From positions 20,855,454 through 20,919,453 of the forward strand of contig OY992833.1 of NCBI GenBank assembly GCA_963921425.1: 64,000 nucleotides of DNA. Direction: 5' to 3'. Under the pieces are notes generated by a model. It saw only the letters and a program-made list of their open reading frames with translations, had not been told where the DNA came from and made no database searches. Shown here in pieces: positions 1 to 12,481 of the stretch. Source of the stretch: Dryas octopetala (lineage: Eukaryota > Streptophyta > Magnoliopsida > Rosales > Rosaceae). A program made the position numbers and the translations under genes. Positions within the stretch are counted from its first letter, which is position 1. Each line of letters starts with the position of its first letter.

Positions 1-398
1 TTTATATTTTTTTCACATATACTAGGCGCCGAGCACTTTACGGCCATTTTTCGAGTGTTCGGTATTGCATTTTTACTTCTTCCTCAAGCGCTGGTTTATC
101 GGATTTATATTAAGTTTTAACTAACACGTAGCAGCCTCTACAAACTTCATTTTATATTCTAAAAATGTATAAGGTGAACTCGTACCCTTTACTCTAAAAA
201 AATAAAAACATAATAACATATGTCTTTGACAAGACAATGGTCAAATGACTTTATTTAAAAAAAAAAAAACAAGAGCTTTATTTTAAAAAATATTATATAA
301 TTTTTTTTTTCAAATAAGTAATATTAAAAGAACTAAACTCTAATTTTTCTTTTTTAAAAAAATATAAAGCTTGAAATATCAAACAACCAAAAAAAAAA
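1..398. other. AT-rich intergenic DNA
   Basis: No gene is visible. The stretch is AT-rich with several A and T runs, and it ends in an A-run that borders the transposon starting near 399. Confidence 0.6.
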
Positions 399-759
399 GA
401 GTGCTGCTATTTGCACACCCTTTTCTTCTCTTTGCACACCCTTTCTTAAAATAAAAAATAAAAACTCAAAGGAAAAGACCTTATACCCCATCAATTTTTC
501 TTTTTGCACACCCTTCCTAAACAGAAAAAAAAAAAAAAAAAACACACACACACCCCATCCCCATCTCCCCCCTCCCCCCCGTACACAACCCCTCACCCAC
601 ACACCTCCTCCCCACCTCTCCTCTCTCCGGCACACACCCATCCCCGAGCAGCCTACCACCACCGGCGACCACCCCACCCTCTCTTCTTTTTCTTCCCCTT
701 ACCCGGACCACCTCCCTTCCTCCAGCAAGCTCACCGTCGCGCGCCGGAGAAGAAAATTT

Positions 760-926
760 AAAAAAAAAAAAATTGGATCGGGTTCGGTGGACCAGTGCCG
801 AACCCAATGGTTTCGTTCGGTAGGTACCCACCGAACAATCCTATTCTATTCGGCGGGTACCTGTCGAACGAAACCACCGGGTTCGGCACTGGTCCGCCGA
901 ACCCGCTGCAATTTTTTTTTTTTTTT
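760..926. repeat. Long hairpin inside the upstream element
   Basis: An arm beginning with an A-run and GGGTTCGGTGGACCAGTGCC pairs with a right arm containing GGCACTGGTCCGCCGAACCC and ending in a T-run. The two arms carry GGTACC-containing cores (about 821-826 and 857-862) around a short AT-rich loop. It may be a small foldback element nested in the larger one. Confidence 0.75.
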
Positions 927-967
927 ACTAGTTTGGTTGTCTGCTTGGGTGAGAGGAGAGAAGGAAG

Positions 968-977
<10 letters not shown>

Positions 978-1010
<33 letters not shown>
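978..1010. repeat. GA microsatellite
   Basis: An almost pure run of GA dinucleotides inside the upstream element. It accounts for the repetitive glutamate/arginine and serine/leucine ORFs in overlapping frames. Confidence 0.9.
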
Positions 1011-1014
<4 letters not shown>

Positions 1015-1370
1015 AAGGGAGGAGCCGAGGAGGGGCTGCCGGGCTGGTTATGGTGGCTGTTTTGGGTGGTGCTGCGCACGGTGGTGGTGCTGCGAGGAAG
1101 ATGGTGGTGCGAGGAAGGTGGTGGTGCTGCTGGTGCGAGGAAGGTGGTGATGGGGCGGAGGGAAAAAAAACAGAGCAAGGGGGTGTGTACGGGGGGGAGA
1201 TGGGGATGGGGGTGTGTGGGTGAGGGAAGGGCCAAATGGTCTTTTCTCTTGAATTTTTTTTTTTTTTTTTCAGAAAGGGTGTGCAAAAAGAAATTTAGGG
1301 GTGTGCAAATAGCAGCCCTAAAAAAAAAAAAGGTTAGTTAGTTTTTTGGCGGTGACACGAAAATCGCACC

Positions 1371-1378
1371 TATAAAAT
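1371..1378 (+). promoter_or_regulatory. TATA box of SF3B6
   Basis: TATAAAAT lies 115 bp upstream of the chosen ATG. An in-frame ATG at 1379 abuts the box, so it should lie upstream of the transcription start (expected near 1400). This argues against the longer reading frame. Confidence 0.6.
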
Positions 1379-1492
1379 ATGTTTGCAATTGAAAATCTGA
1401 AAACATTCTCGACTCTTCTTCCGAAAAGAAAAAAGCGCAAGAAAGACATCCCTGCGGACCCTGCAGTTTTCCCGCCCTCGAAACACCCCCGA

Positions 1493-1867
1493 ATGGCCGC
1501 AATGAGTCTCCGAAAGGGAAACACCCGGCTCCCCCCGGAAGTAAACCGTGTCCTCTACGTCCGCAACCTCCCATTCAACATCTCCAGCGAGGAGATGTAC
1601 GACATCTTCGGCAAGTACGGCGCGATACGGCAGATACGCATCGGGACCAACAAGGACACGCGCGGGACGGCGTTTGTGGTCTACGAAGACATCTACGACG
1701 CCAAAACGGCGGTGGATCACCTGTCCGGATTCAACGTGGCCAACCGCTACCTGATCGTGCTCTACTACCAGCAGGCCAAGATGAGTAAGAAGTTCGACCC
1801 GAGGAAGAAGGAGGAGGAGATCGCCAGTATGCAAGACAAGTACGGCATCTCCACCAAAGATAAGTAA
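1493..1867 (+). CDS. SF3B6: Splicing factor 3B subunit 6 (SF3b p14 / SF3b14a)
   Basis: This intronless CDS encodes 124 aa, the usual length of the family. The protein is the U2 snRNP SF3b subunit that sits next to the branch-point adenosine in the nucleus. One RRM covers about residues 18-93. RNP2 is LYVRNL (21-26) and RNP1 is RGTAFVVY (57-64). Tyr22 aligns with the human p14 tyrosine that contacts the branch adenosine. The segment [20 protein letters not shown] (31-50) and the C-terminal KYGISTKDK are typical of plant copies. The start was chosen by family length and because the in-frame ATG at 1379 touches the TATA box. Local GC is high compared with the flanks. A transposon ends 173 bp upstream of the ATG. 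Confidence 0.96.
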   Translation: MAAMSLRKGNTRLPPEVNRVLYVRNLPFNISSEEMYDIFGKYGAIRQIRIGTNKDTRGTAFVVYEDIYDAKTAVDHLSGFNVANRYLIVLYYQQAKMSKKFDPRKKEEEIASMQDKYGISTKDK

Positions 1868-4819
1868 ATTCTTTATAGTTGTACTACTGCTGTTTGGGAA
1901 ATCATTGGGTTTAGGGTTGTATAGTTGAGGATTATCTTTGTTCTACTATTTTGGATTTGGAGGGTTTCGTTATGCTGCCATGGTAATCTAATTGATTTAT
2001 TCCTTTTGGTTTATGTGGTTTGTGTGATTGATTTGGATGGGGTGGAAGTAATGAGTGCGAATTTGAAAATAATGGGATATTTTGAGGTTTGTATGGTTCA
2101 ATGAGATTAGCGGTTGAGCCCTTTTAGATACAATTATTGAGGCAAAGTCAAGTTTGTTAGATTAATTGATGGATTGTCACTGATGATTTTGATATGGAAT
2201 GTGCGTGTGTGTGAATCTGTTGCAGTTTTATAGATTGTTCTGTTTGTTAAATTATTCGTGACGATAGTAGAAACGTTCTAGTCTGTACTATGGATTATTG
2301 ACAAGTCTCTACATTAGGAGTACTGACATGTCAACTGCAGAGTCCAAATTGCTTAAGAAAGTGATACAGGTGAATAAAGGCCACTAAGGTTATACTGACT
2401 GTTTTTGTTGGCTTGATAACTCATTTTAGTTGTGTCTTCTAGTCCCTTGGGTGTATTTGGCACACTAGATAGGTTGGAGTATAGGATAGGATATAAAAAG
2501 AGGAAATCATGCTTTATCTTACTCTCGTATTAGGTGCTTCACAGCATTAGACAGGATATAATGAATTGGGACAAAGCTACTAGTATACAGTAATAACATA
2601 ATGTAAAACAAAACAAGTTTCTCATAACAAAACAGTTAGAAACTTGATACAAATAGCTAGTATGTAGGACAAAAGGCTTTTTGGGCCTACTTGGGCTCAG
2701 AAGTCTTCTTAGATGCTCTGCATCCCTGGAAGTTGTGTACAGACCTTACAATTCAAATGCTCAATCTGGATTATTTATCAAGAGAATTGTCTAGACTGGT
2801 TTGGTGGCAGAAACAGCATTTCATCTTTGGTGGAAGGTAGTGATTAAGTTGTATTCACTTATTTGAGATTGCATTCATTGGAAGATTGGAATTTTTACCG
2901 ATCATTAGGCAAACACTGAATTTAAGCCAGCTAATAATACATTTGTAGATACGATGAGAAATGTGGTCCAAGGTTTTAAGATCAAAAGTTTCAAATCAAC
3001 CTTACTTTCATTTTTTGCCAGATCCATACACATAGCTTTTCCCCGCCACACCCCATCCCCTCTAGTGGGTGGAACTCAAGACCTGATCCTATCAGAGGGG
3101 GAGTTTACCATTTTGATGGGGTAATAATGACAACATGATTAAGGATAATGTGAGTGGGATGTTAGTCAACACTAAGGAATGCACTTTGGGGTAGATTCCT
3201 GTTTGCAGGCAAAACTGATTTTGTCCTTATTTGGCTACCCATTTTAGGTGCACCAAATTTGACTTACAACTCCCATTATCATCCCAGTGTACATGCCTTT
3301 TTTCCTTGCAATTATTTGGGGCTTTTTTTCTTCTTGTGGATGGCCTTCAAAACATTGTGGAAAGGGATATTTGATGTTACTGTCTGACTCTTCTACTCTT
3401 TTCTACTTATCACTAGATATTTTTAATGACTTATTTCCAATTTGTGCATAATTTTTTTTTTTTTTCCGAAGGAAAACAAGTCAAACAATTCTTGATAATT
3501 TGTAGTAGAATATGGTTGTTGTTGGACATTCTTCTTCCATGCTTATAAAGCTAAGAGTTTATGAAAATTACTTCTGTAGTGATTACTTTGGGCCATTTGA
3601 AAACACTTTTGTTTTCTGTTTTCTTACTCACATTTATCATCTCTCTTCTCACCATCCTTTGAACTTTCCTTCTCCTCCTTTAATCAAAAATAAAAACTAA
3701 AATGTCACCAAGCAGACCCTTCATTTTTACGAGCAAACCATTTTTTAGCAATAGTTTTTTTTTTTGGCCACTTTAGCAATAGAGTTTAATCAAAAGGATA
3801 AACAGGAAAATTTATAATATAGAAGTCAGTTATTTACAGCTTGTGGATGCTAGTGTTGCTCGATTGTCTTTTGATGTTAATACTTCTAAATCAAATTATT
3901 GTTCGAGCTGCACGACACTGCTGACCCATAAAGAAGAATATTTGGAAATAGTTTGCGGGCTTGTTTAATGGAAGGGCTGAGATTCTGCATGGTAGTGGAC
4001 CTACTAGAACCACCCTTCTGTCAAACAACTTGACCTTAGCCTTGCTTGTGGAAAGGTCAAGGGGCTGAGGTTGTTGCGTGTTGGACAGCCAACTTCAATT
4101 ACTGCATTTCTATAGGAGAATTTTTCTCTAAAAAGACTGAAATGCTTATAAACTAGAATTTCAGTAGGTTTGGGAGTGATACAAAAGTCATTTCTATTGC
4201 ATGATAGCTTTGCAGAGGTTAACATAGGTCAAGCAAATCCTAGTCTGATATAATTAGAAGGCCAAAGCGTGCAGCATGCTTTAGAATGTTGGACAATGAG
4301 ACAAGGATGTGAAGATGAGATTGACAAGAGCAGTTTATTTAAGTTGGACAGATATTTTTAGGCTACGGGAAGATGGCAGAAAATAACAATGAAATATTGG
4401 AAGTAATAGTAATAGATTCTTACTTTCATGACTTTACATGATTAACTTGAAATGAAGTTTTAGTGAGTTGATCAAATTAATAGATGATTCTTAATCATAT
4501 TGATTTAGGTAATAATTTTGTCCAGGTAGCTACTCTCCCAATTTCGTTCTTTCTCTTTTATCTGCTCATTTTCTCTCTCTCTTGGTCTTGGTTGATTATT
4601 CCTGTGGGTTTTCTGATTTCTTCTTGGTCAATTGTGATTTTGTTTGAGATAGGATTCAAAATCATAGATAGGAAATTTGCTGCTTTTGACGACTGAGGAA
4701 TTGGAAAACAAAGAAAACCAAATTGGTTCTGTTGAAATCCTCAATTTACACTAATTATTAATGTTATCTTATTATATATGATACTTGAACAACGATTCAA
4801 ACATAAATGAAAGAGAATC
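1868..4819. other. 3' flank of SF3B6 and intergenic DNA
   Basis: The first few hundred bases probably include the SF3B6 3'UTR, but I could not place a poly(A) site. The rest is AT-rich with no exon-like ORF. A short ORF at 4484-4696 encodes a hydrophobic peptide with no family resemblance and is treated as noise. Confidence 0.5.
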
Positions 4820-4827
4820 ATACAGAG

Positions 4828-7169
4828 TAGGGCTCACCAAATAGCCCAAGGCCCGAAGCCCACCCGAAGCCCGCCCAGCCCATTGGGCCCGAAGCCCGAT
4901 TTGACCCGACATTTGGGCCGGCCCGGCCCGGCCCGAAAATTTCTTGGGTTGGGCTTGGGCCATCCCCTTGAAGCCCACGGCCCGCCCAAAGCCCGGCCCG
5001 CTTAGGCCCGCCCAAAGCCCGGCCCGAAGCCCAAAGCCCGTTTAATATCTTCAATAAAAAAAAAATATAGGATTTTGGCTATGTTATGAATTGAACTTGA
5101 GACCTCATAGAACAAATTTCAACTCTCAACCAACTGAGCTGACTAGTTTATTTGTCTAATTTGTGAATCATAACATATTTAATTGGTTTTTCGTTTGTTT
5201 ACTCTAATAAATTATTAATATGCTTATTAAGTTATTATATAATTCTATAATATTAGTAAATAGTAATAGTGTAAAGTGTAAACTATACTATGTAATACCA
5301 TAAATAATAAACTTTGAAAATTATATACAACATTACAAATTTACAACTATAATAAAACATAAATGTATATGTATATATACAACTTTTATAATACAACTAT
5401 AATTAAAGTTATTAAACCATGATTGTTCATTAATTTAATAATTTGAACCGTTCATTTTATATGTTGATAGACAAAGATTATCCTTACAAAAAATCGGCCA
5501 AATCGGAATTCATTTACCCATTCGATTATCATTAAAAAAACCATGATCATTCATTAATTTGACCATCGTTACGTCACTTTTACATATAAATACACTTGAA
5601 GAGTTGAAGAGTATAATTCTAATAACTTTCTCGTTGAAACCTTATTGTTTTCATAATTGTGAAGACCACAACGTGATTTCAACAATCTGAGCCGTTCATT
5701 TTCTATATTCATAGTCAAAGATCATCCTTACAAAAAATCAGCAAAATCAGAACTCATCTACCCATTCGATTATCATTAGAAAAATCACGATCGTTCATAA
5801 GTTGGACCACCATTATCTAATTTTTACATTTCCAATTGAACTAATTTTTTGCAGGGATGATCTTTGAGTGAAAAACTAAAAAATGAACGGTTCGGATCAT
5901 TGAAAACTTGGAAACACGATCGAGATGTGAGTTTCTACATATAAATACACTTGAAGAGTTGAAGAATATAAATCTAATAACTTTCCGGTTGAAACATTGT
6001 CGTTTCCATAATTGTGAAGACCACAACGTGATTTTAACAATCTTAGCCGTTCATTTTTTATGTTAATAGTCAAAGATCATCCTTACAAAAAATTGGCTAT
6101 ATCGGAATTCATCTACCCATTCGATTATCATTAGAAAAACCACAATCGTTCATTAATTCGACCACCGTTATGTCACTTTTACATCTCCGATTAAGCTAAT
6201 TTTTTGCAAGAATTCTCTTTGAGTGGGGAACTAAAACTTGAACGATTTGGATCGTTGAAAACACGATCGATATGTGAACTTCTACATATAAATACACTTG
6301 AAGAGTATAATTCTAATAACTTTCCCGTTGAAACCTTGTTGTTTCTATAATTATGAAGACCACAACGTGATTTCAACAATTTGACCCGTTCATTTTCTAT
6401 GTTCATAGTCAAAGATCATCCGTACAAAAAATCGGCTAAATCGACATTCATCTACCCATTCGATCATCATTAGAAAAATCACGATCGTTCCTTAATTCGA
6501 CCACCATTATGTCACTTTTACATCTCCGATTAAGCTAATTTTTTGCACGAATTATCTTTGAGTGAGGAACTAAAATTTGAATGGTTCGGATCGTTGACAA
6601 CACAATTGCATCGTTTGTTTATAAAAATATGTAATAAAATATATAATAAAACATATGTACATTTATGTTTTATTATAGTTGTAATGTTGTATATAATTTT
6701 AAAAGTTTATTATTTATGGTATTACACTATTACTAACATAATAGTATTATAGAATAACTTAATAAGCATATTAATAATTTATTGAAGTAAACAAACGAAA
6801 AAGCTATTAAATATGTTATGATTCACAAACTTACCAAATAAACTGGTCAGCTCAGTTGGTTGAGAGTTGAAGTTTGTTATGTGAGGTCCCATGTTCAAAT
6901 CACAACATAGCCAAAATCCTATATTTTTTTTTAACATATATATGTGTCTAAACAGGCTTTGGGCCTATTTGGGCCGCCCGTTTGGGCCTAGCCCGGCCCG
7001 GCCCTCCAAGCCCGCAAGCCAAAGCCCGATGGGCGGGCCTTGGGCTTGTATATTAAAGCCCAAGCCCGGCCCGGCCCGGCCCGAAAGCCCTATTGGGCTT
7101 CTATCATTCAAGCCCGAGCCCGAAAAATTTGGGCCGGGCTAGCCCGGCCCGGCCCATTGCCGACCCCTA
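4828..7169. mobile_element. hAT-like non-autonomous element with CCCG-rich ends
   Basis: The element is bounded by a perfect 8-bp target duplication, ATACAGAG, at 4820-4827 and 7170-7177, as in hAT transposons. The termini begin TAGGG and end CCCCTA. Both ends are packed with GGCCCG/CGGGCC repeats for about 200 bp. Inside lies a large imperfect palindrome in which 5060-5420 matches 6600-6930 inverted. Between the arms is a tandem family of roughly 340-bp units, with motifs such as ATCCTTACAAAAAAT at about 5480, 5720, 6078 and 6417. No transposase ORF is present. Each palindrome arm carries a tRNA-like module. Confidence 0.88.
6841..6906 (+). repeat. tRNA-like module inside the hAT element
   Basis: The sequence has a good D-arm/box A look (CAGCTCAGTTGGTTGAGAG) and, about 30 nt later, a degenerate box B (ATGTTCAAATC). 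The T-stem does not pair cleanly, so it is not a working tRNA gene. Inverted relatives lie at about 5085-5155 and 7325-7395, and a partial one lies near 8735-8775. Confidence 0.55.
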
Positions 7170-7225
7170 ATACAGAGTTGCATTTTTCTCCTTCATCGTT
7201 TGGTGGGCTTTAGCCCACTGGCCAT

Positions 7226-8790
7226 TATATGAGTTAGGGGTCAGCAATGGGCCGAACCAAGCTCGGGGCATGCGGGCTTGGAGGGCCGGTACACACATAT
7301 ATATTTTCAATAAAAAAATATAGGATTTTGGCTATGTTGTGATTTGAACATGAGACCTCACATAACAAGCTTCAACTCTCAACCAACTGAACTGACTAGT
7401 TTATTTGTTTAGTTTGTGAATCATAACATATTTAATAGCTCTTTCGTTTGTTTACTTCAATAAATTTTTAATATGCTTATTAAGTTATTATATAATATTA
7501 TTATGTTAGTAATAGTGTAATACCATAAATAATAAACTTTTAAAATTATATACAACATTACAATTAAAATAAAACATAAATGTACATGTGTATATACAAC
7601 TTTTATAATACAGCTATGATTAAAGTTATTAATCCATGATCGTTCATTAATTCGACTACCGTTACTTCACTTTTACATCTATGATTGAGCTAATTTTTTT
7701 GCATGGATTATCTTTAAGTGAGAAACTAAAATATGAACGGTTCGGATTGTTAAAAACACGATTGAAATGTGAGCTTCTACATATAAATACACTTGAAAAG
7801 TATAATTATAATAACTTTCCCATTGAAACCTTGTCGTTCCCATAATTGTGAAGACTACAACGTAATTTTAACAATCTAAGCCGTTCATTTTCTATGTTCA
7901 TAGTCAAAGATCATCCTTACAAAAAATCGGTCAAATCGGATTTCATTTACTCGTTCGATTATTATTAGAAGGGAAAAATTTACAAACAGGACACATATTT
8001 TAATGGTTGTTTTATTTTAGGACATTAATTTTGATTCGTATTAATGAATGACACATACTTTTATTGTGTCAATTAAGGACTATTTTTTATCTCAACTTTG
8101 GCCTAACATTGGACCCATCAAAATTCCACCAAATTTAGCAAATTTATACTTGGTTCAAAGCTATGCATCTCCTCTTTACAACCATATAAAGATCACTAAA
8201 ATTGGACATTTACAACTCCAGATAATTGGCCCAAAAGTAGGGTACCCGAAACTATCCAATCAGATTTCTGGGAAAAAATTTAGAAAATTAGACAATTTCG
8301 GGTACCCTATTTTGGGGCCGATTATCTGGAGTTATAAAGATCTGATTTGGGTGATCTTTATATGGTTGTAAAGAGGAGATGCATATCTTTAAACCCAGTA
8401 TAATTTTTTTGAATTTGGTGGAGTTTTGATAGGTCCAACGTCGGGCCAAAGTTGAAATAAAAACTGAAAAAAAACATAGTTCTTAATTGACACAAAATGA
8501 AAGTATGTGTCCTTTATTAACACAAAGCAAAATTAATGTCCTGAAATGAAACAACCATCAAAGTATGTGTCCTATTTGTAAATTTTTCCCTTATTAGAAA
8601 AATCACAATCGTTCATAAGTTAGACAACCGTTACCTAATTTCTACATCTCCGATTGAATAATTAATATAATGATTCATAACATTGTTCATTCATAAGATT
8701 CTTTGATATAAATCTTATGAATGATTGTTCATAAGTTGGTTGAAAGTTGAAGTTAATTATGTGAGGTCTCATACACGGGTGGGGTTCATT
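7226..8790. mobile_element. Degenerate second copy of the hAT-like family
   Basis: It begins TAGGGGTCAGCAATGGGCCG only about 50 bp after the first element. It then follows that element's left arm: the tRNA-like module at 7325-7395, an AT-rich block, and the 340-bp-type unit at 7640-7970. It is interrupted by a Mutator-like hairpin at 7971-8590. The right end is not recognisable and the 8790 boundary is approximate. Confidence 0.65.
7971..8590. mobile_element. Mutator-like foldback element nested in hAT relic
   Basis: A perfect 9-bp duplication, TTATTAGAA, lies at 7962-7970 and 8591-8599. The arms are about 300 bp each and almost entirely inverted: GGGAAAAATTTACAAACAGG at the left end matches TTTGTAAATTTTTCCC at the right. 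The 9-bp duplication and long arms suggest a MULE-derived MITE. An ORF at 8048-8371 only reads through the palindrome and is not considered a gene. Confidence 0.88.
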
Positions 8791-11585
8791 CAACTTTGTT
8801 TACATCTGTCTTCATATTATAATAGTTATCTCTCATTTGATTCCAACGAAATCAAATTCATCCAGAAGTTGATCGAGTTCAGTCCTATATGTTTGACTTA
8901 AGATATCTAATATAATTCAAGGAGCTATTGTGTACAAATCGATCAAATGTAAATAAATAACCATAATGCACAAGCATATATACCCCAATGCAAGGGTCTT
9001 GGTCCCTAAAAAATTGTGCAATTGACAGATGATCAACTATTATATTAGAGATTGGTAAAAAAAAAAACAACTATTATATTAGAGAAATCCTCAATGTCAA
9101 ATCAACTTCTAATTGGGCCAAAAGAAAAATTGCGATTGGGCCATAGCTCAATTACTAGTTACACCTTCCTCCCAAAAAAAGCAAAAACCTTCACAAGTTC
9201 AAATTTCCCTTGTCAAATATCATTACTTTCTAATTATTCTTTTTTATTTTTACAAAAAGTAGGAATACAACATACACCTAACCAATTTATCAATAGAAAA
9301 CACACACTGAAACCATTGAACTATAGATCATTAGACGGATTCAAGTTCAACCTAAACCTCTCACTCAACTCAACATAGACCAATAAATTAAACAAATGTC
9401 AACATTAAGTGATGGCATATATTAACTTGGAATTGCCAGGAAAAAGTTATGCAATGGAAGTGACTTCCGAACAAATTGTAATTATCATTTAAAAGTATAG
9501 AAAATAACAAATAGGGCATGAAAGTTTCTAGAAAGCAAGAATTGACCCTCCCATGCTGTCCAGTTAACCTCTTTAAGCAGCAGAGGATGGCATGTCAGAA
9601 GTCATGAATTGAAAACAAAGTTGCTAGTTCAAGACCAAGTCGATCTGCTGACCATCTAGAAATCTGCTTAACTTGAGCCAATTGCAGGATTCAGAGAATT
9701 TTATTTTTTATTTTTTAATTTTAACTTTAAATCTTTATATCTTTATGTCTTTGTGTAGGTACCAAACAAACGTAGAACTTTAAAAAATTATAATGACACC
9801 TCAAGTGGAAATCCAATTAGAATGAAAAGCATAAATGGTTTGGTATGTTCTAGTGATGTAAGGAAACCTTCTTGAACTGGTCATCTTAGAATGCATCAAG
9901 ATGTGAATATGTGATAGAAGTAGTTTATAGAATAGCAACAGAATGTTAGCATCATGCTTGCTATGTCTTAGCAATTCAAGTGCATCAAATGAAACAAAAT
10001 TTGGCTGATTTTTCTTGTTGGTATATAATTAATTCCTGCAGAAAAAGGAGTCCTGCTAATTTCCTTATTCAATCCTGAAGTACTTTTTTAATAATTACTA
10101 GTTGTAGTTTAGATGCAACATTAACCACCTCAGTAAATAAAGTCCTTTTACAGGTTGCATATATATTACATGAGTTTAATTAATTTTAACCCAAACTGGG
10201 GGTACTGGACCTCTGCATATATCATTTATGAAGCAGGTCTCATGCATGCTTTCTGAGGTACCTCCAGCTCAGTAAGAGCAGATACACTTGAAGGCTAGTA
10301 GCATATGCAATAGTACCTCATAATCTTATTGCAAGGGTGATTTCAATTCTTTCTGATTTTCTAACCAGTTATTTTAATTCCTCCCTCAAATAGTTCACAA
10401 ATTTGTCCTCTTATGGAGAATTAATTGGGGTCTTTTTCCATATTGTTCTTTCTTGCATTAAATCTCAGTCAGCAAAGTAAATGCAAGTTTAGGCTCACTA
10501 TTCACTCCCAATCTACCATTCATCACCTACATATATTTGAACAATAATGCTAGTATAAATATAGTATGCCATGTGTTAGTAAGGTTGACAGTGGATGGAT
10601 CAAGTTCGGAAATAAATGAGGTTCATTGGAAGATACATCTTGGTATCGACACATCATTCGGTCAACAAAATTCGGTGACGTTACACTACTTTATGTTTAA
10701 TTAGCTCTAAGGATGGCATAGTAAAGCCCATCTAGAAAGTGGTAAGCCAATGAATATCATAATTTATCATTTGTCTTTGCTTGCTAGGATGAATATGACT
10801 TGATGAATTTGTTTAGTGTTTCTGGGTAGGGTTCATTTGGAAAGCAACAATGAGCCAAATGCAACCTATTGGTCATGCTGGCCGGGTTTTCCGCATAAAC
10901 CTGTTTTGGCCATTTGGGTTTAGACTAAATGTCATTATCCTGGGGGTTTTAATACCTCTAAATGCTTTCATTTTGAGTCGAATTGTTTTGTAATCCTTGT
11001 CTCCCTTCCAAGTCTTTTCACTTTGTCACAATTGAATCGGTCAGATGGGCCATGGGCCATGGATGATGCTATGGTTGATCCAATTAAAAGAACTAGACCG
11101 TCCAATAAATTGGATGTTGTTATTGGTACTTTGAAAACCGGGTTCAAATCTCTGTTTTTATATTTTTCTGTACTGGTTTAAAATTACATTATTTAAGATT
11201 CTTTGATATAACTCTTATGGCATGTTTAATAATCCGTAATCGAAATCAAAATAAAGAATTGGATTCTGATTACGGATTACTCCTTTGTTTACTAATCATA
11301 TGAGAATAAAAACATAAATGGGTTTTACATGAAATTAGGAATTCAACCCCCTATTTTGGAGGAATTAGATTCTTGGATGAGAAGTGGTAATCAAATTACT
11401 TATTTTAGAGGAATTTAATTTCTTATTTTTTTTTTCATTATATCCTCACATTATTAACTAGCATATAAAATAATTTTAAATGTGTAACTTAAATTTTGAA
11501 GGGAACTATTTTCCCTTGTATAGAAAATTCGCACTCTAAAAAATAATGTGTAAAAAGGTAATTGAGCTTTTTTTTTTTTTGGTCA
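8791..11585. other. Intergenic DNA without recognised gene
   Basis: AT-rich sequence. A short ORF at 9052-9378 has no domain-like composition. A weak palindromic pair (TAATCCGTAATC about 11229 and GATTACGGATTA about 11266) suggests a decayed MITE near 11205-11290. Nothing else is supported. Confidence 0.5.
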
Positions 11586-11594
11586 GTAATCTAT

Positions 11595-11796
11595 GAATAA
11601 TGCTATACTTACCACATTTCTTATACCATATTCTTATACCATCTCACGTGTCATTACTTTATTGGACATAGTTTTTCTTTTTCTTTTTGGGTTTTTATTT
11701 TTATTTTTTAGTATCCAATGTATGAATGCCATGTAAGTTGCCACATAAGGTGGTATGAAATTATGGTATAAAAATGTGGTATATCTAGCACTACTG
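11595..11796. mobile_element. Short MITE with 9-bp target duplication
   Basis: GTAATCTAT is duplicated at 11586-11594 and 11797-11805. The ends match when inverted: AATGCTATACTTACCACATT on the left and AATGTGGTATATCTAGCACT on the right. At 202 bp with no ORF, it looks Mutator-like by duplication length. Confidence 0.8.
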
Positions 11797-12171
11797 GTAA
11801 TCTATCCATCTTCAAACTTCGAAAAAGCCCTTAGAAGTAGGTGGATTCTATTGGCTTGTCCCATAAACACAGATAATCAAATTTGGTTCTTTTTTATCAG
11901 TCTAAACAAGGGGAAAAAACAGTTATTTTAGTAGGTCCTTTGTTCCCTTATGAAGTCATCAAACATTGATTTCTATGGAGTTTGATTGAGACCATTTTGT
12001 CTTCACACACTTGCTTGGTTTGGCTCAGCAGCAACGTGGATTATCATCATTGGTTTGGTCTATACAATATATAGCACAGTTGACATGAAATTATTGATTG
12101 CTCTTGACAGTGTGTGTGAATCACATACTGATTTTGCAGTAGAGGGCTCTAAAAATATCCATTTTAATGTA

Positions 12172-12471
12172 GGCTTAAAGACGTTTTTAATTATGGATTA
12201 TAGATCAGTCGCACTTTAGTTTTCGTTATTTTAATTAAAATTTTTTAAAGATTATGGTTTCATTAATGTCACAATCAGGTCCAATCAATTAAAATCGTTT
12301 ACTTCGGAGCCAATTAGGTAGTGTCATATTAGCATTTTTCGTCTCGATTTTAACAAATTAGACTTGACTACGACATTAATGGAAACACAATTCTCACAAA
12401 ATTCAAATTAAAATGACGAAGATCGAAGTGCGACTCATCCATAGTACAGAGACCAAAAACGTCTTTTTGTC
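12172..12471. mobile_element. Mutator-like foldback MITE
   Basis: It is flanked by TTTAATGTA at 12163-12171 and 12472-12480. The left end GGCTTAAAGACGTTTTT pairs with AAAAACGTCTTTTTGTC at the right, and an inner pair (CAGTCGCACTT / AAGTGCGACTC) extends the stem. The next element inserted into its right-hand target duplication. Confidence 0.82.
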
Positions 12472-12481
12472 TTTAATGTAA

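Larger units (their letters stand above)
399..1319. mobile_element. Terminal-inverted-repeat element next to the SF3B6 promoter
   Basis: The ends are inverted copies: GCTGCTATTTGCACACCC at 404-420 and its complement near 1300-1316. Further GCACACCC / GGGTGTGC copies lie just inside each end. Both outer flanks are A-runs, so a 9-bp A-rich target duplication is possible but cannot be proved. The interior holds C-rich and G-rich tracts, a GA microsatellite and a long hairpin, with no transposase. It ends only about 50 bp upstream of the SF3B6 TATA box. The superfamily is uncertain; Mutator-like is a guess. Confidence 0.7.

Noticed and set aside
354-1341. Several ORFs on both strands rich in proline, serine, glycine or arginine
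   Set aside because: They overlap in many frames and follow C-rich tracts, GA repeats and poly-T runs inside the terminal-inverted-repeat element.
1379-1492. In-frame N-terminal extension of SF3B6 (38 residues)
   Set aside because: Its ATG touches the TATA box, the family is about 124-125 aa, and the extension is not family-like.
6841-6906. Possible functional tRNA gene
   Set aside because: The D-arm motif is good, but the T stem and acceptor do not pair and it sits in a repeated transposon arm.
8048-8371. 107-residue ORF
   Set aside because: It reads through the palindrome of the Mutator-like element and mirrors itself at the DNA level.
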